A DNA stretch of 64,000 nt, taken from assembly GCA_028554755.1 (NCBI GenBank), contig JAPTOF010000021.1, forward strand, positions 6,053,001-6,117,000, given 5' to 3'. This stretch comes from Cordia subcordata. Its lineage: Eukaryota > Streptophyta > Magnoliopsida > Boraginales > Cordiaceae. The notes beneath the pieces were generated by a model. That model worked only from the letters and a program-made list of their open reading frames with translations, was not told the origin of the DNA and made no database searches. The translations under genes and the position numbers were made by a program. Shown here in pieces: positions 35,266-48,084 of the stretch (positions within the stretch are counted from its first letter, which is position 1; every line of letters starts with the position of its first letter).

Positions 35266-37360
35266 GATTGTTACAATAATGCATCACAAGAAGCCAACAC
35301 TTGTCCAGAACTAAGCACCTATTCAGCCAGTCGTAAGTAACACTGGCTCCTTTCGGCACCTTTGCCTGACCAAATAAGCTCAGTTCACTCAACACACCAA
35401 GGCATTCAACAAGGCACCAATCGAACACTAACCACACTAGCCGCACAGATCATGATAATTTTGTCCATCCACCACCAGCCTATAGACACTTAAGACCTAA
35501 CTTTCACACACACTCTTAACTCTTTACCACCTGTCACTCTTGTCTCCCACATAAACAACACGAGACACAACCAATCGCCTGTCAACTATCTAGCCTGGCA
35601 CTAAGCACCTATTAATAAGCATTAATCGAACACCTACAAAGCACCACGCTTGAAATTAACACACTAACACAAATTTAACACTTAAAAACTACGCCTCAAT
35701 TTACATGTAAAATTCTACGTACACTCGACAACAACACCTACCTATTAACACATCACACACATTTCACTCTATTAACCTTCATATTTCTACTCTCGCTTTC
35801 ATACTCCTCCAATATGTCTCATACTATACTCCACTCATCTCATCTCGCCTACACTGATCCACTTCACTAATACACACAAGTACCACATATTTATACCCAC
35901 TAATCTCTTGCACTTCACTGCACACATTTTCATCTACACACGTATCCGCACACACTGTATACACTTTCACCAACATATATACATACTCATACACCATCTA
36001 CACACTTTCACCTCCACACAACCATTCTAACACCCTCTAATTCACACATTATAACACACTCATTCATGCACGTATACTTAACACACTTACATTCTTTCAC
36101 ACCTAACCACTACATACTTAACATATACACACTACCCACTACCACCTCTTACACCCAACCAGTTGGAGCAAGAAGCACAGATTTGGACTCTAATTGAAGC
36201 AGGCTTCACATTGTGGGCATTAAATTAATGGAAATTAACACTTATATAGGAAGACTTCTCACTTTCTTCCTTTTTTTTTATGTTGATTTTAGTATGTATT
36301 ACGAGTAGTATATCATAGGGTTAGTTTTGATGTGGAGATTTGTTGATAATGAGACTGAATTTTGTGATATTCTTGTTGGACTATCGTGTATGGATTTATT
36401 CATGATCATGCATGCACGTTAAATGACTTGAAATCCTTTCGAATGGTGCTGTATTGTTTATCTATTGCACAATCTTACTTTAAATATGCTTGTAGCTAGT
36501 AATTCTATGCAATATACCTCTCTTGAATGCCACCGATCACAAGCTTAAAATAAATTTCAATTATTTACATCAAACCTGCTTGTACAGGTATCTAATTAGC
36601 ATCACCTGTTAGGGTTTTGGCTGGATTCTCACTTCTAATTGCATGCTAATGGATTACATTAAAAATGCGTCTAGTGGTTAACTAGCTAGTGCGTGTCTCG
36701 TGCCTAATTAACGAACTAAGTGACAGAGTCGATTTAGTTGGACAAAACCGCACTCCACGGGACGAAATTAACACATCGCAACCCTGGGAACAGGGTTGTA
36801 CCTTGATTTCGCTCCTAGGCACATTTACTAGTTAATTAAGTGGCTTAAATTAATTAGGTGGCCTATAATCCAACTATGAATCACAAATCCGGTCCCATAT
36901 CACATCTCTCGAGTCAAAATCTATCCTATCCCCTTCCATTGCTTCACTTTATCCCCACAACTTTTATTTCCCTTTAGCTTTCTAGTTAGCATAGTTTTGC
37001 AAGTTTTAGCTTAGATAGATCTCATATTTGACCAAAACACCTTCTTCTTCACACATGCAGTATTTCAAACCTTAGGAACCTCCTTATGCAGATCAAGATT
37101 GCTTAATCCACGACTGCACTACAATAAACTCGTACACTTGCGAGCCCAAGACTTGAACCAAGTAGAAAATTAGAACTTAATTTAATACACCTCCAGGTTC
37201 ATGCGATTGATCGGGACTAACCACACACACCCCGACTTGACCTCGTAGCCCTATGCAGGCTCATTTAATGATGTCACAAAAACTATATATAACACCATTT
37301 ACGAGATAACACTTTACATTTTGAGCAAAACATTTTTCAGATATTCTCTCAAGCATATTG
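35266..37360. other. Repeat-derived DNA with a G-poor tract; no gene
   Basis: 35,450-36,155 is strikingly poor in G on the + strand and rich in CA/TA/CT words, without being a simple tandem repeat. 36,200-37,150 looks like another Gypsy LTR. It has the phrase ACAATAAACTCGTACACTTG at 37,122-37,141, and a region with a mirrored AACCCTGGGAACAGGGTT hairpin near 36,780-36,797. No credible open frame is present. Confidence 0.45.
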
Positions 37361-37365
37361 CCTTT

Positions 37366-37528
37366 TACCAGAGATAAATACAAGGATAATATTTCTAATA
37401 GCTAGGCTTTATCCTACTGTTGCTGTAATCTCTACACTATAGTTTATCTTCTCAGCATTACACTGAGTATATATATATTAGTACACTCATGAATGACAAA
37501 TCAACTCTTCCCGTACTGCACTCTTATA
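37366..37528 (+). repeat. 5' LTR of the Copia element
   Basis: 163 bp, starting TACCAGAGATAAATACAAGG and ending GCACTCTTATA. It pairs with 41,660-41,821. Confidence 0.9.
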
Positions 37529-37541
37529 TGGTATCAATTGG
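37529..37541 (+). promoter_or_regulatory. Primer binding site (initiator tRNA-Met type)
   Basis: TGGTATCAATTGG directly follows the LTR. Its first eight bases match the common plant site TGGTATCAGAGC, complementary to the initiator methionine tRNA. Confidence 0.85.
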
Positions 37542-37639
37542 TTCTTCAAACAAACTCGATCCTGCAACCTCGCTTCCCTATCACTAAAAAACGGGCTTAA
37601 TCTCCGAAACCGCTGCTATTGCCGATGCCACTATTGTCA

Positions 37640-40600
37640 CGGAGGAATCATCCACCAGCCAACCCCTTATAGCTATAAATGTAGCTAATCAACTACCTCT
37701 CAAATTAACAACGACAAACTACTTTTCATAGAAAACTCAGTTTGATGCGCTATTGTTTGGCTATGATTTGCAAGGACAAATTACTTCTACTTGGCATTAT
37801 TGGATCCCTCAGTCCATCAGTTGTTCCTGTCATCCGTTCATGCGTGACCTCCGCCAAAGCATGGTCTAAGTTGGCCAAGAACTACGCCAACCCCTCATCG
37901 TCCCATATAATGGGACTCACAGAGCAATTGACCTTGTTATCATGAGGCAATCAACGAATAACTCCATACCTTGCTTGTGTTCGAGACTTGGTTGATGAGT
38001 TGGCTCTTATTGGGGCCCCTGTTCCACAACAATTTCTCATCACCCACACTCTCAATGGAGTCAAACCTGCCTTTAAGGAACTCACTGCAGTATTACGAGC
38101 TTGCAACACTGTTATCACCTTCGATGAGTAAGCAAAAAACTCATCGAGTATGATTCGTTCCTAAGGCGTGAAGAGCTGTGAGCATCAGGTGTTTCTGGTA
38201 CCTTTACTCCCATCACAGTTAATGCAGCCAGACAAACTATTAACTCTAGCAAGCATTATAACACCACAAAAAATAATGGCTAAAATCGCAGCAATAACAA
38301 TCAACGCCACAACTCCAATGACTCCTCTACCACATCAAACACTCTAAAGTCCAATGTGGTGTGTCAATTTTGTGACAAATGGGCCGTAGCACGCGACAAT
38401 GCTATACTGCGAAACGGTTGTTTTTATCATCTCCTCCAGCCTCTGCTGATCCAGCGACAACAAACTTCAACTCTACATGGTTGATTGACTCCGGTGCCTC
38501 CAATCATATCACCGCTGACCTGAGTTCTCTCACATTAAGTCAACCGTATGAAGGGAATGATGATGTTGTAATTGGGAATGGTACAGGTTTGGGTATCTCT
38601 CACACTGGTCATAGTTCACTGTCCTTTTTATCTCGTAACTTTTGCTATCAAATGTGTTATATGTGCCTGACATGTAAAAGAATTTGCTCTCTGTCAATCA
38701 ATTTTGTAAAACCAACAATGTCTCCATTGAGTTCTCACCTTCTGCATTTTATGTAAAGGATCTCATCACGGGGGCAACTCTCGCAACGGGTCCGAGCATG
38801 AACAATGTGTATGAATGGTCGAGTCAATGCACCACCACCATATCTTCACAATCCCCTCAAGGCTTGGCAGTCTCTACCCGTACATGGCATGATCGGTTAG
38901 GACATCCGTCGTCAAAAACATTGTCGCTCTTAGCGTCTCGTGGTCATGTTTCAATTTCATTGTCTTTGTAGTCTTTCCAGTGCGAGTCTTGTTGTTTGAT
39001 TAAGAGTCACAAACAACTCTCTTGGTTGTCAAGTTTGTCGTCTACTCGTCCTCTAGAAGTTATATTTACTGATGTCTGGGGACTATCCTTAATCAGATCA
39101 ACAAATGGACTCTTGTACTGTGTACTATTTGTGGACCATTTTAAAAAATTCTCATGGATTTTTTCCATGTCTCATAAGTTAGATGTGTTCCATATTTTTG
39201 GTCAATTTAAAACAATGGCAGAAAAGAATTTCAACTTCTCCATTTCCATTGTTTATTCTGACAGAGGTACAGAGTACAAAGGACTAGATAATGTGTTTGC
39301 CCATCATGGCATTCAACATCTAGTCTCTCCTCCACATACTCCAGAACATGTTAGCATTGTCGAACGACAACATGGGCAAATTGTTGAGACTGGTCTTGCT
39401 CTCTTACATAGGGCGGCGCTGCCACTAAATTTCTAGACCTTTGCGTTTGAAACTACTGTTTACTGCATGAATAGAACTCCCACAAAAATTTTGCAAGGCA
39501 AATCACCTTTCAACAAAATTTTTAACAAACCACCAAGTTATGATACTATTTGAACCTTCAGATACATTTGTTTTCCATGGCTACCATCCTTCATCAACCT
39601 CAAATTAGAACTTCACTCCAAACCATGCATCTATTTAGGTGTCTCGAACAAACATCATACTTACACATGCTTTGATCCTAGCACACATAAGTACCATCAC
39701 TCGCGCCATGTACGGTTCATAGAGGACAAGTTCATTTCATCAACTCCTACTGGTTCAACACCACACAATTCAACAAATTGGTTATCATGCAAGGACCTGG
39801 CTGTACAGGAAGAGCCCTAGCCCTCGACTAATGAAACTCCTTCCTTATTGTCACCTCTCACAATCCAACTTCCCTCACCACTCTAGAAAAATAACCCATC
39901 AACAACGCAACTTCCTAATCCTCATGTTGCCCCATCTACGGCAACCATTACTTCCGCCATAAGGCAATATGTCGACATCAATTCATTACCCAACACCTCT
40001 AGTACTCACCCTTGCTTCAATCCATCTATGTCTATCACCAATTCCCTACCTCGTCCAAACTAGACGACACATCAAATGCAAACCTATTCCAGAAATAATA
40101 TTTTCAAACCAAAAAAGATCTTCTCTTTGACAGCTACAAAACATCCCCTACCACATTCATTAGAACCTTCTACGGTCAAGCAAGCTCTAGCTCAAGAACA
40201 TTGGAAACAAGCCATGCTCTCAATGCATTGCACAGGAATTCAACATGGCAACTAGTACCACAAGATAGTAACCAAAATATCATTGGGTGTAAGTGGATTG
40301 TTCGCATCTAAAGAAATCCTAATGGCAGTATTTCTAGATATAAAGCCTGGCTCATCGCAAAAGGCTTTCATCAACAACCTGGAATCGACTTCACCGAGAC
40401 ATTTAGTCCAGTGGTCAAACCGACCACTGCTCGTGTTGTACTAACGATTGCAATTTCCTCTGGTTGGCAGGTACCCTAACTAGACGTCAGCAATGCGTTC
40501 CTCCATGGCTATATAATTGAAGACATGGATTCATAGATCCCACAAGGCCAACGCATGTATGTCGATTGCAGCGATCACTCTACAGACTTAAATAGGTTCC

Positions 40601-41659
40601 CCAGTTATGGTACTTGGCAAATTGAAGCTATATTCTTTCACTTCTTTAATGCCAAATTGGATACCACCCTATTTGTTTATAAATTTGGTGAGGTGTTGGT
40701 GTATCCCCTAGTGCATGTTGACGACCTCCTAGTGACAGGGAAGTCTAGCTCATTTATCAGAACCATAATTGATGCATTAGGTTGACTATTTTCCATGAAA
40801 GATTTTGGGCTCCTCTCATATTTTCTAGGAGTGGAGGTTTTGCCTTGTTCGAATGGTAGGTTTATTACGTTCCACATCTGCTAGAGGGGTACAACATGCA
40901 AGGAGCAAAAGATTGTCACGCACTAATTAGCTCGTCAACCAATTTGTCGAACAAGGATGAAAATATACTCAATGATGTCACCTACAGAAGCTTGATTGGG
41001 GCCTTGCAATACTTGTCTCTCACAAGAACAGGCATCACATGCATAGTAAACAAACTTGCTCAATACATGCACTGCCCCAAACAGTCTCAATGAACAACTA
41101 CAAAAAGGCTTCTACATTATCAGAAGAACATACTTCATTATGGCTTGTCTTTTAAAAGAAGCCCAAATTTGCAAATACTAGCATTCTTCGATGCTGATTG
41201 GGTCCGCAACATAGACGATTACACGTCCATCTCAGCCTATATTATGTTCTTAGGTGCCAATCCTGTGTCATGGAGTTCTTGCAAGCAACGCACTTTGAGC
41301 GCTCCTCTACAGAAGCAGATTACAAGTCCGTATCGAGTACCATGGCTAAAATATGCTGGTTGAAAAATCTCCTACACGAGCATCCACCATCCTTGTCAAA
41401 ACTCTCCAAGGTTGCTGTGTGACAATCTTGGAGTAACCTTCTTGTGTGCAAACCCAGTATTGTACTCAAAAATGAAACAGTTGGCCTTGGACTATCACTT
41501 TGTGTGAGACATGGTGACCAAAGGACCACTACATGTACCACACATAAACACAAGCAATCAAGTTGCTGATACACTCACCAAGGCTTTACCAAAGACTTAC
41601 TTCTATCTCCTTCGGTCCAAGATGGGTGTAGCTGATGGTTACACCATCTTGCAGGGGCA
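37640..41659 (+). pseudogene. Copia gag-pol polyprotein relic
   Basis: Gag (37,740-38,130) includes AWSKLAKNYANPSSS and RDLVDELALIGAPVPQQFLI of the UBN2/Retrotran_gag type. A knuckle relic (VCQFCDK ... TRQC) is near 38,360-38,385. Protease has WLIDSGASNHITAD (38,484). The GAG-pre-integrase HxxxxH site is in TWHDRLGHPSSKTL (38,883). Integrase shows FTDVWG (39,067) and YSDRGTEYKG (39,255), the first two catalytic Asp, then NRTPTK. RT keeps LDVSNAFLHGY-like sequence (about 40,480) and HVDDLLVTG (40,719) at the active site. RNase H has FFDADWVRNIDDYTS (41,188). The C-terminus VADTLTKALPKTYFYLLRSK runs up to the 3' LTR. Stops and frameshifts occur in every domain (for example 37,943, 38,130, 39,434, 40,786). 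Confidence 0.9.
41650..41659 (+). promoter_or_regulatory. Polypurine tract of the Copia element
   Basis: TGCAGGGGCA abuts the 3' LTR. It overlaps the last codons of the polyprotein, as is usual in this group. Confidence 0.65.
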
Positions 41660-41821
41660 TATTAGAGATAAATACAAGGATAATATTTCTCAGTAGCTAG
41701 GCTTTATCCTACTGTTGTTGTAATCTCTACACTATAGCTTATCTTCTTAGCATTACACTGTGTATACATAGCAATACACTCATAAATGACAAATCATCTC
41801 TTCCTATACTACACTCTTGTA
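41660..41821 (+). repeat. 3' LTR of the Copia element
   Basis: 162 bp, starting TATTAGAGATAAATACAAGG and ending ACACTCTTGTA, followed by the CCTTT duplication. Confidence 0.9.
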
Positions 41822-41826
41822 CCTTT

Positions 41827-42331
41827 CCTTTTTCAAAGTAACTTCCCTAACTTGATCAATGGAGCAGCCAACACCGAAACCTCACCAGCATGTAGCCTTA
41901 CTTGATTTTGCAGGATAACCGGTGGACTAAGTAGCCTTCATTGTCCATTGAAGATCCATAAGAGTAACTCGCAGTAGGATCAGACAATAATCTATATATA
42001 TATATAGAAGTTAAATTCAAAGGAGTTCAGAGAAGGGTGCCACATCAGCACCCATCTATTTGTCAAATTAGCATAGATTATATTTTTAATATTATTACAT
42101 TATTATAAATTTATCATTTAGAAGACCTTTCATTTCTCTACTATGTTAGTTATGGAAGTTAATGCACGTGAGTTTTAAAACATTTAGAGTGTCATTTTTA
42201 ACATGACTTCTAAGTCATAACATTAATGTAAAGGAGTTTTGAGACTCTTAGAATGCTTTATTTATGATAGATTTTATATCATGTCAATTCTTCTATTTAT
42301 AAATAGTTACATTGTGAAAACTTTAAAACAT

Positions 42332-42379
<48 letters not shown>

Positions 42380-42629
42380 GTTCTCTTTTTGCACATAGTG
42401 CTTCTCATAGTCTATAAACTTGCGTAATTGAGAGAGCTTTAACACCATTCTTATGATTCACTTTCATGATTTGAGTGATAGATTCACATAAAGTAAACAA
42501 TTGTATCCTAAGGGTTTTGTGTGAGAAGTTGTCAACACTGTAACAACATGCTAAAATTTTAAGAAAATTAAATCTAACTCAAGCCTCAATCTTAATTTAC
42601 AGTTCATATTTTCTCACTTTCTTTCTTAA

Positions 42630-42663
<34 letters not shown>

Positions 42664-43000
42664 TTTAATTTTTTGAAATTCATTTTATTTTGTTTAAGTA
42701 TTCTATATTATTTGTGTATTCAATTGGTTATTTTAATTTTAGTTTAATTCATTCATATTACTACATGTTATGTTTCATGAACAAGCCTGGACATATAAAG
42801 CTTTTTGGATTATTTTTTAATTTTGATTTATTCATAATTATCATATATATATATATATAATGATTTGTTGTCTTTAATTAAAAATACATAAATTCAATAA
42901 AAATTTTAATGTTTGCTATTAAAAATAAATTACAGGAGAAAGAAAAATGCTAGTAATAATACAATTACCATGGCATCATGCGAAGGAAAATGACAGGTGG
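41827..43000. other. AT-rich spacer with (TA)n microsatellites
   Basis: There is no gene. Long TA runs occur at about 42,337-42,376, 42,630-42,663 and 42,845-42,860. Such tracts are length-variable and easy to misassemble. PFD1 regulatory sequence probably begins near the right edge. Confidence 0.7.
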
Positions 43001-43057
43001 CAAAATCTGATCGGGACATCCGAATAGGAGTTTTTTTCAGAATTTCCCTCAAACATC

Positions 43058-43113
43058 GGCCCAAACAGATATATCTGGACTCAGTTCGGCCCAAAGTTCC
43101 AGACGTGGCCCAA
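43058..43113 (+). promoter_or_regulatory. Three GGCCCA (site II-type) motifs in the PFD1 promoter
   Basis: GGCCCAA occurs at 43,058-43,065, 43,088-43,095 and 43,107-43,113, which is TTGGGCC on the other strand. TGGGCC/T site II elements are known TCP-factor targets in promoters of plant housekeeping genes such as those for ribosomal and mitochondrial proteins. They lie 137-192 bases before the ATG. No clear TATA box is seen, in keeping with a constitutive promoter. Function is inferred from motif and position. Confidence 0.6.
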
Positions 43114-43249
43114 TTCTTGCCGAAGCTCATCTTTTGTATTCAGCATTTCTAGAAAGCAAGCAAATCGAAAGCCGAAACTGCCGCTGCTCACTATAACGCA
43201 GCTCACTTCAGGGCTTTCTCTAAAATTTTACAAGGAAAAGAGAGCGAAA

Positions 43250-46200
43250 ATGGCAGATGAAGCGAACAGAAGCGTAAGCCTCGTAGCTCTTTCTTTTACT
43301 TTATGTTTAATTTAATTTATTTACTTGATCCATTTTTTTTTTGTGTATTTTAATTTTTTCCGCAATAGGCGTTTATGGAGATTCAAGGTCGCATGATCGA
43401 GCTCACTGCAAAATTGAAACAGGTTAATATGTATATATTCTGCATATGAAGTTAAAATATGTTCAAACTATTTAATTTAGTATTGCTCATCAAGTTTTTG
43501 CATTTGTTTCAAATAAGCATTTTCGTCCAATTTTGAACTCAAAAAAATTGGATGGAATAAGTTATTGAAATTCATACGGACTTTAGCAGGTGATTTGAAA
43601 AGTTCAATTTAAAGCTTTGTACAAGTTTAGTTGACTATTTACGCAAATTTGTCCTTTTGTTAATTAGTCCTTTTTCATATCCGAATGTATAAAAAGATAT
43701 TTGGAAATTGGAAAAATAAAATAAAATAAAATAAGGAGTGAGAAAATAGTTGTAAGAAATAAATTTAAAACTTGTAGGATTAGATGATATGAGCTGGAAG
43801 AAGATTGAGGCTAATGAATGTGTTCATTTACCTTGTTGGAACATCAGGAGTTTATTTTGGTGGGCGTGATTAATCCCTATTGGCTAGATTAAGTCATCTT
43901 TTCTGTTTGGGTTTTTTTGACGTCTGAGGTGGTTTAGTATTGGTTCAAGGGTGTGTATATGGTGAGCTTGAACAAAATGGGAAATGTACGATACTCGGAA
44001 TCTACTTGCTTGTGATATGCTCTATGGCAAGCCAAATGGAGATTCTCTTTTAATTAAATGTGTTCCACTTTATCTAATGAAGAATGGACAATTACCACAT
44101 CAGGGTGTATGAAACATATGTACTTGATCCAAAAACCTAGAACTACTTTGCTAGTAGTTGAGTAGTACGAAACCAGCTGCTGCTATGTAATATGTATTAT
44201 AATTCTCCAAAATACTATCTCTTGCGATCCTGAACACTGATACGCTAAGTGGAACTGTGTCCTATTTTCTTTTCCTCCTCTAAAGACTTCTGTTCTGTAG
44301 AAAGTGGTAATTGTAATGTAATGTTCCGCAATAACTGATGATAAGCTGAAAAGGCAATAGCCATGCCATCATTGCTGTTTCACTTTGAGCAAGATATTTC
44401 TGGCAGTTTCTTTGTGTAGGTCACACTTTTAGATAGTGCAGCTAAGACACGTACTGTTTGCCGCTTTTTTTTCTTCGAAGTTATATCCTGTACCAATTAT
44501 CCTAATTTGTTGGTTTCCAAGTGAAGAAGGCAACTAAACTGCGACCACAAGGCTGTGATTGTGGATTTTCAAAAAATGTCATGGGCTCCTATCTAATTGC
44601 GTCACATAATAATTTGGATTAGAAGATCTACTCCTTTTTTTTTTCCCTCTCCCTTTTAATTGGTGATCATTTCATGACAGGTTGCTGTTCTTTTTCTTCC
44701 TTGTAGCTATTGTATTTTCCCTCTTCTCAAGAACTTTAAACATCCCCGTCAGTGGATCAGCACTGATGCTATTTCATTTTTTTAATCCATTATTACCATG
44801 ATTTAACCTTTATGTACCTTGTTTACATCACCAATTAAGATCACTGGTTTTTTCTTGTTATGCTTTTTAATTGCGCCTCTTCTTTTTGACTTGTCACTTT
44901 TTGTTGTCAAAATGGCTTTCCTCCATATTCTTCAGTTCCCTTGGCAAATCACTGCAACTTTCTCCACATGGCAGCTGAAGCTCATATATCTTACTGCATT
45001 TCGAAGTTTCATATTTATCCACCAAAATAGAAGGGAAAAAGAATAATTTTCCTTTTCTTTAAACTATCAGAATGTACAAATATGTGTTCTTTGCACTCTA
45101 AATTGAAGATTTACCTTTTATGTGATGTGGTGTTTATTAAATAATTCCTGATAGAGGTTAGTAATCCATTTATTGCTTTTGAAACTTAATTGAGGTCACA
45201 TGTTACTTTTTCCTTTCAGACAATTACTATTGAAAAAAATCAGGCCAAAAAATAATATTTTGTATGTCTACTATTTGAAAAACCTTTGTGGAGTGGTTAA
45301 TGAAGGTGTAACCAAAAACCTTTGCCCAAAAAGAGGAGAAAGCAACTTCTATATTTTGGTATTTAACATGATATAGGGGCTTAGAATGGAAGTGATAGTT
45401 TAAATAATTATTTTTGTCTTACTCTTACCAAATTAAATATATTTATGTAAGAGAAAAGAAGGAAAAAAACAAAGTCAAAATGCAAGAGTCAAGTAAGTGA
45501 TAAGCCTCAAAGTCATCTAATAGAAACCAGCCAAGTAACATGGGTCACAGAGTAGATGGCCAATTGGAACGTAGTCAATGATAGCATGGTATAATAGCAT
45601 TTACTTGCTAAAAGATTTGAGTTGGATGTGGGGGCAATTTTTTCTGTGGCATATGGAGTTTTCTCATTGATGTCTCTGTTCCAAACTCTTCCATGTCTCA
45701 CATGTTTCTTTTTACAAACTCCACACCCCCTAACCCAACCTACCGTCCCACGATCATCACTCTCGGGAAAGATAGTCTCCACTGTTTGAGCTATCCCCTA
45801 ATCCTATGTCTTACATGTTTGATTTCTAAGTTTGCAAAGGCTTTATGAAAAAAGAAGACTTGTATGTTAGACTTTTACTTGAATAGACTGACAGCCTGTT
45901 TTGGTAAAGCTTATTTGAGGCTTAAAAGCTGCAAGTAGTAAAAGGATGTAAGGGGTGCTTTTCTCTAAAAGCTTATAAGCTGCAAATAAGCAGAGCCAAA
46001 CAGCCTCTAAACTTACGGGGCATGAAAAATTATAAAGGCAAAACTAATAAAAGTGGCCAATAAGTTACCTATATAATTTTCAAATTTTGTGGGGTCAATG
46101 TGTGTTACATATGATCTCTATACACTTGAAAAAGAAACTCTGTTGGGGTTTTCACCTTTTTTCTTCACATGCAAATATTATACTTTGTGTTCTTATTAGC

Positions 46201-47100
46201 CAGTTACTCTGCCTTTTTCAATTTCATTTTTGCTTTTGAGATACAAGTAGTACACGTACTAATTAAAAATTTTCTTTCTTTTAGGTTCAAAACCAGGCGC
46301 GGAACAAGGAAGGGGAGAAAAAACGTGCTTACTTGACGTTGGAGGAGTTGAAGCAGTTGTCTGATGATACAAACACATACAAGTCTATTGGTACAGAATC
46401 TTTGTGACTTTTTTCAAATATTGTGAACTTCTCTTATGAAAAGACTGAGAGGACTGAATTTATAACTTGTCACTAGAACTAGTGCAGAGTTTGTTGCCAA
46501 GTGAAAATTGAATTCATTATTATGACTATATACTATAGGATTCACTTGGAGTAATTATTTTATTTGTTTATACTAGCACTTCCTCACATTGTTGTTTGTG
46601 TTTTTCTAATGGAGAATTCTAACCTTGATCAATTTTTTGCTTTGCAGGGAGAACGTGAGTTCAAGTAATCCACAAGTAACATCTGACTTTGTAAGGTATC
46701 TGCCTTCAGTTGTGATTAATTGATTATGTTCCTCCTGTTCAATGTTGCCAGGTTTGTTTTGGAGCCCAAATCAGTATTGATGGATGAGCAAGAACAGAAG
46801 CTGAAGGACAGTGAAACTGCCATTACGTCTTTGCAGGTTATTTAAACATTTTGCTTGTCCTCGTTTCAGGCCCCATGTTCAGACTTCTCCTTCACACGAT
46901 TGCATATGATACTGAATCACCGTAAGTTTAGTTCCATAATGAATATTTTTTTGGTGGAGAGCTGAATTAGCTTGTTTGGCATCTTATAGACTTCAAAGGA
47001 GTACTTAGAGAAGCAGCTGGCGGAGGTGGAGAACAACCTGAGGGAGCTTTTGCAACAAGATCCGGGTCTCGCTCGTCAGATTATGTCCATGTCTGTATGA
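43250..47100 (+). CDS. PFD1: Prefoldin subunit 1 (six exons, 128 aa)
   Basis: Exons are 43,250-43,273, 43,369-43,422, 46,285-46,390, 46,648-46,654, 46,752-46,836 and 46,990-47,100. All junctions are GT-AG and the summed length of 387 bases is in frame. The protein starts MADEANRSAFMEIQGRMIEL, has RAYLTLEELKQL and the strand region TYKSIGRTFVLEPKSVL in the middle, and ends LLQQDPGLARQIMSMSV. That is the coiled-coil, beta-hairpin, coiled-coil plan of beta-type prefoldin subunits, at the usual length. Prefoldin is a cytosolic hexamer that hands nascent actin and tubulin to the CCT chaperonin. In plants it also affects microtubules and nuclear DELLA responses. Exon 4 is only 7 nt and supplies the end of Gly, Arg and part of Thr. 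Intron 2 is 2.9 kb and holds a MITE. No disabling change is seen. Confidence 0.95.
45893..46006. mobile_element. Small hAT-like MITE in PFD1 intron 2
   Basis: About 114 bp with imperfect inverted ends: AGCCTGTTTTGGTAAAGCTT on the left, and AGGCTGTTTGGCTCTGCTTA reading in from the right. The interior repeats AAGCTTATAAGCTGCAAATAAGC-like words in both directions and could fold as a hairpin. These are marks of a common plant MITE type. A clean target duplication was not found. Confidence 0.65.
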
Positions 47101-48060
47101 CAATTACGCTTGTTAACCTCTTTTCCTTGTTTGGCGTCATTATACACAACTTTTCCCTTCCATGTGTTAGCTAATGTCTCAAACATCTGAAAGATTACCG
47201 CTTTTGCAAATTTTCTTATATTGTTTCGGTTGCCATTTTATGTGATTTAACATCTCCATTGTATGTATGTAATGATTTTTTACGTAGAAAATCTGACTTC
47301 TTTAGGAGTGGTTCTTAAGTTAAAAGGATTTTTCTACTAATAGACATGGCTTTTAGAACGGGTTTGGGCTTTAAGTTACAATGTAAAAGTTCAATGATAT
47401 ATAAATATTCTTGAATGATGCTTAATATTTGCTTAAGATGTTTTAAATTGTTCATCTTTTTGTCTGGATTGCCAGACGGTGATCAAAGAAAACCTTTGTA
47501 CCAGTGGACAAAGGAGAAGCAATTGAACCGCTTAATTTGCTGAGGATCTGGAATTGCTATAATAATGTAATGGTGCATGTAGAATTTCTCTCAACCGGAT
47601 TTATAACACAATAATTTAATATTTATGTACAAATTTTTGTTTCTTTTTACCTGGAGCCTAAGTAATTTTTTAAACTGAAAATATTCCGAAATTATGCTTA
47701 CCTTAAAAAAAATGGCAATCAATGGGGGTTGCAGTAACTGCGCTACTGTCCATATGCACACCTCACTGCGAAGGTTGCTTATGGGTTTGTAAGTGTTTTT
47801 TGTGAAAAAAAGATTAAAATTTTTTACTTTTTTAGTCAGAATTTGTTTTTTTTTAAAACTAATTTAAATACTCATTGCAAAAACGATACATTTTCATTCG
47901 AGATATAAAATACTTTTTTATTAAAAAAAAAAATCAAATAGGCCCCAAAGCCTCAAAGTAGAAAGGGTGAAGTTGATAACAAATTAGATCATGGACGTTC
48001 AAAAGGTGGTCTTTCATTTAGTATCATTTTTTTTCACATTATTTAAAAAAACAAAAAAAA
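47101..48060 (+). other. PFD1 downstream region
   Basis: This should contain the 3' untranslated region of PFD1. Likely poly(A) neighbourhoods are the AT-rich stretches after 47,170 and around 47,560-47,640, but no single signal stands out. A-runs near 47,920 and 48,040 are present. No second gene is seen. Confidence 0.4.
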
Positions 48061-48084
48061 GTACTAGCCCACGCTTAGCACCCA

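Larger units (their letters stand above)
37366..41821 (+). mobile_element. Ty1/Copia retrotransposon, structurally complete, inactive
   Basis: Short LTRs (163 and 162 bp) bracket a primer binding site, a polyprotein relic in Copia order and a polypurine tract. CCTTT directly flanks both ends (37,361-37,365 and 41,822-41,826), a perfect 5-bp duplication. The LTRs differ at roughly one base in ten by eye. The outermost bases are TA...TA instead of the usual TG...CA, apparently by mutation, since related families start TGTTAGAGATA. The domain order integrase before RT confirms Copia. Confidence 0.93.

Noticed and set aside
45513..45782. 89-codon frame inside PFD1 intron 2, - strand
   Set aside because: It is intronic, lacks family resemblance and is of chance length.
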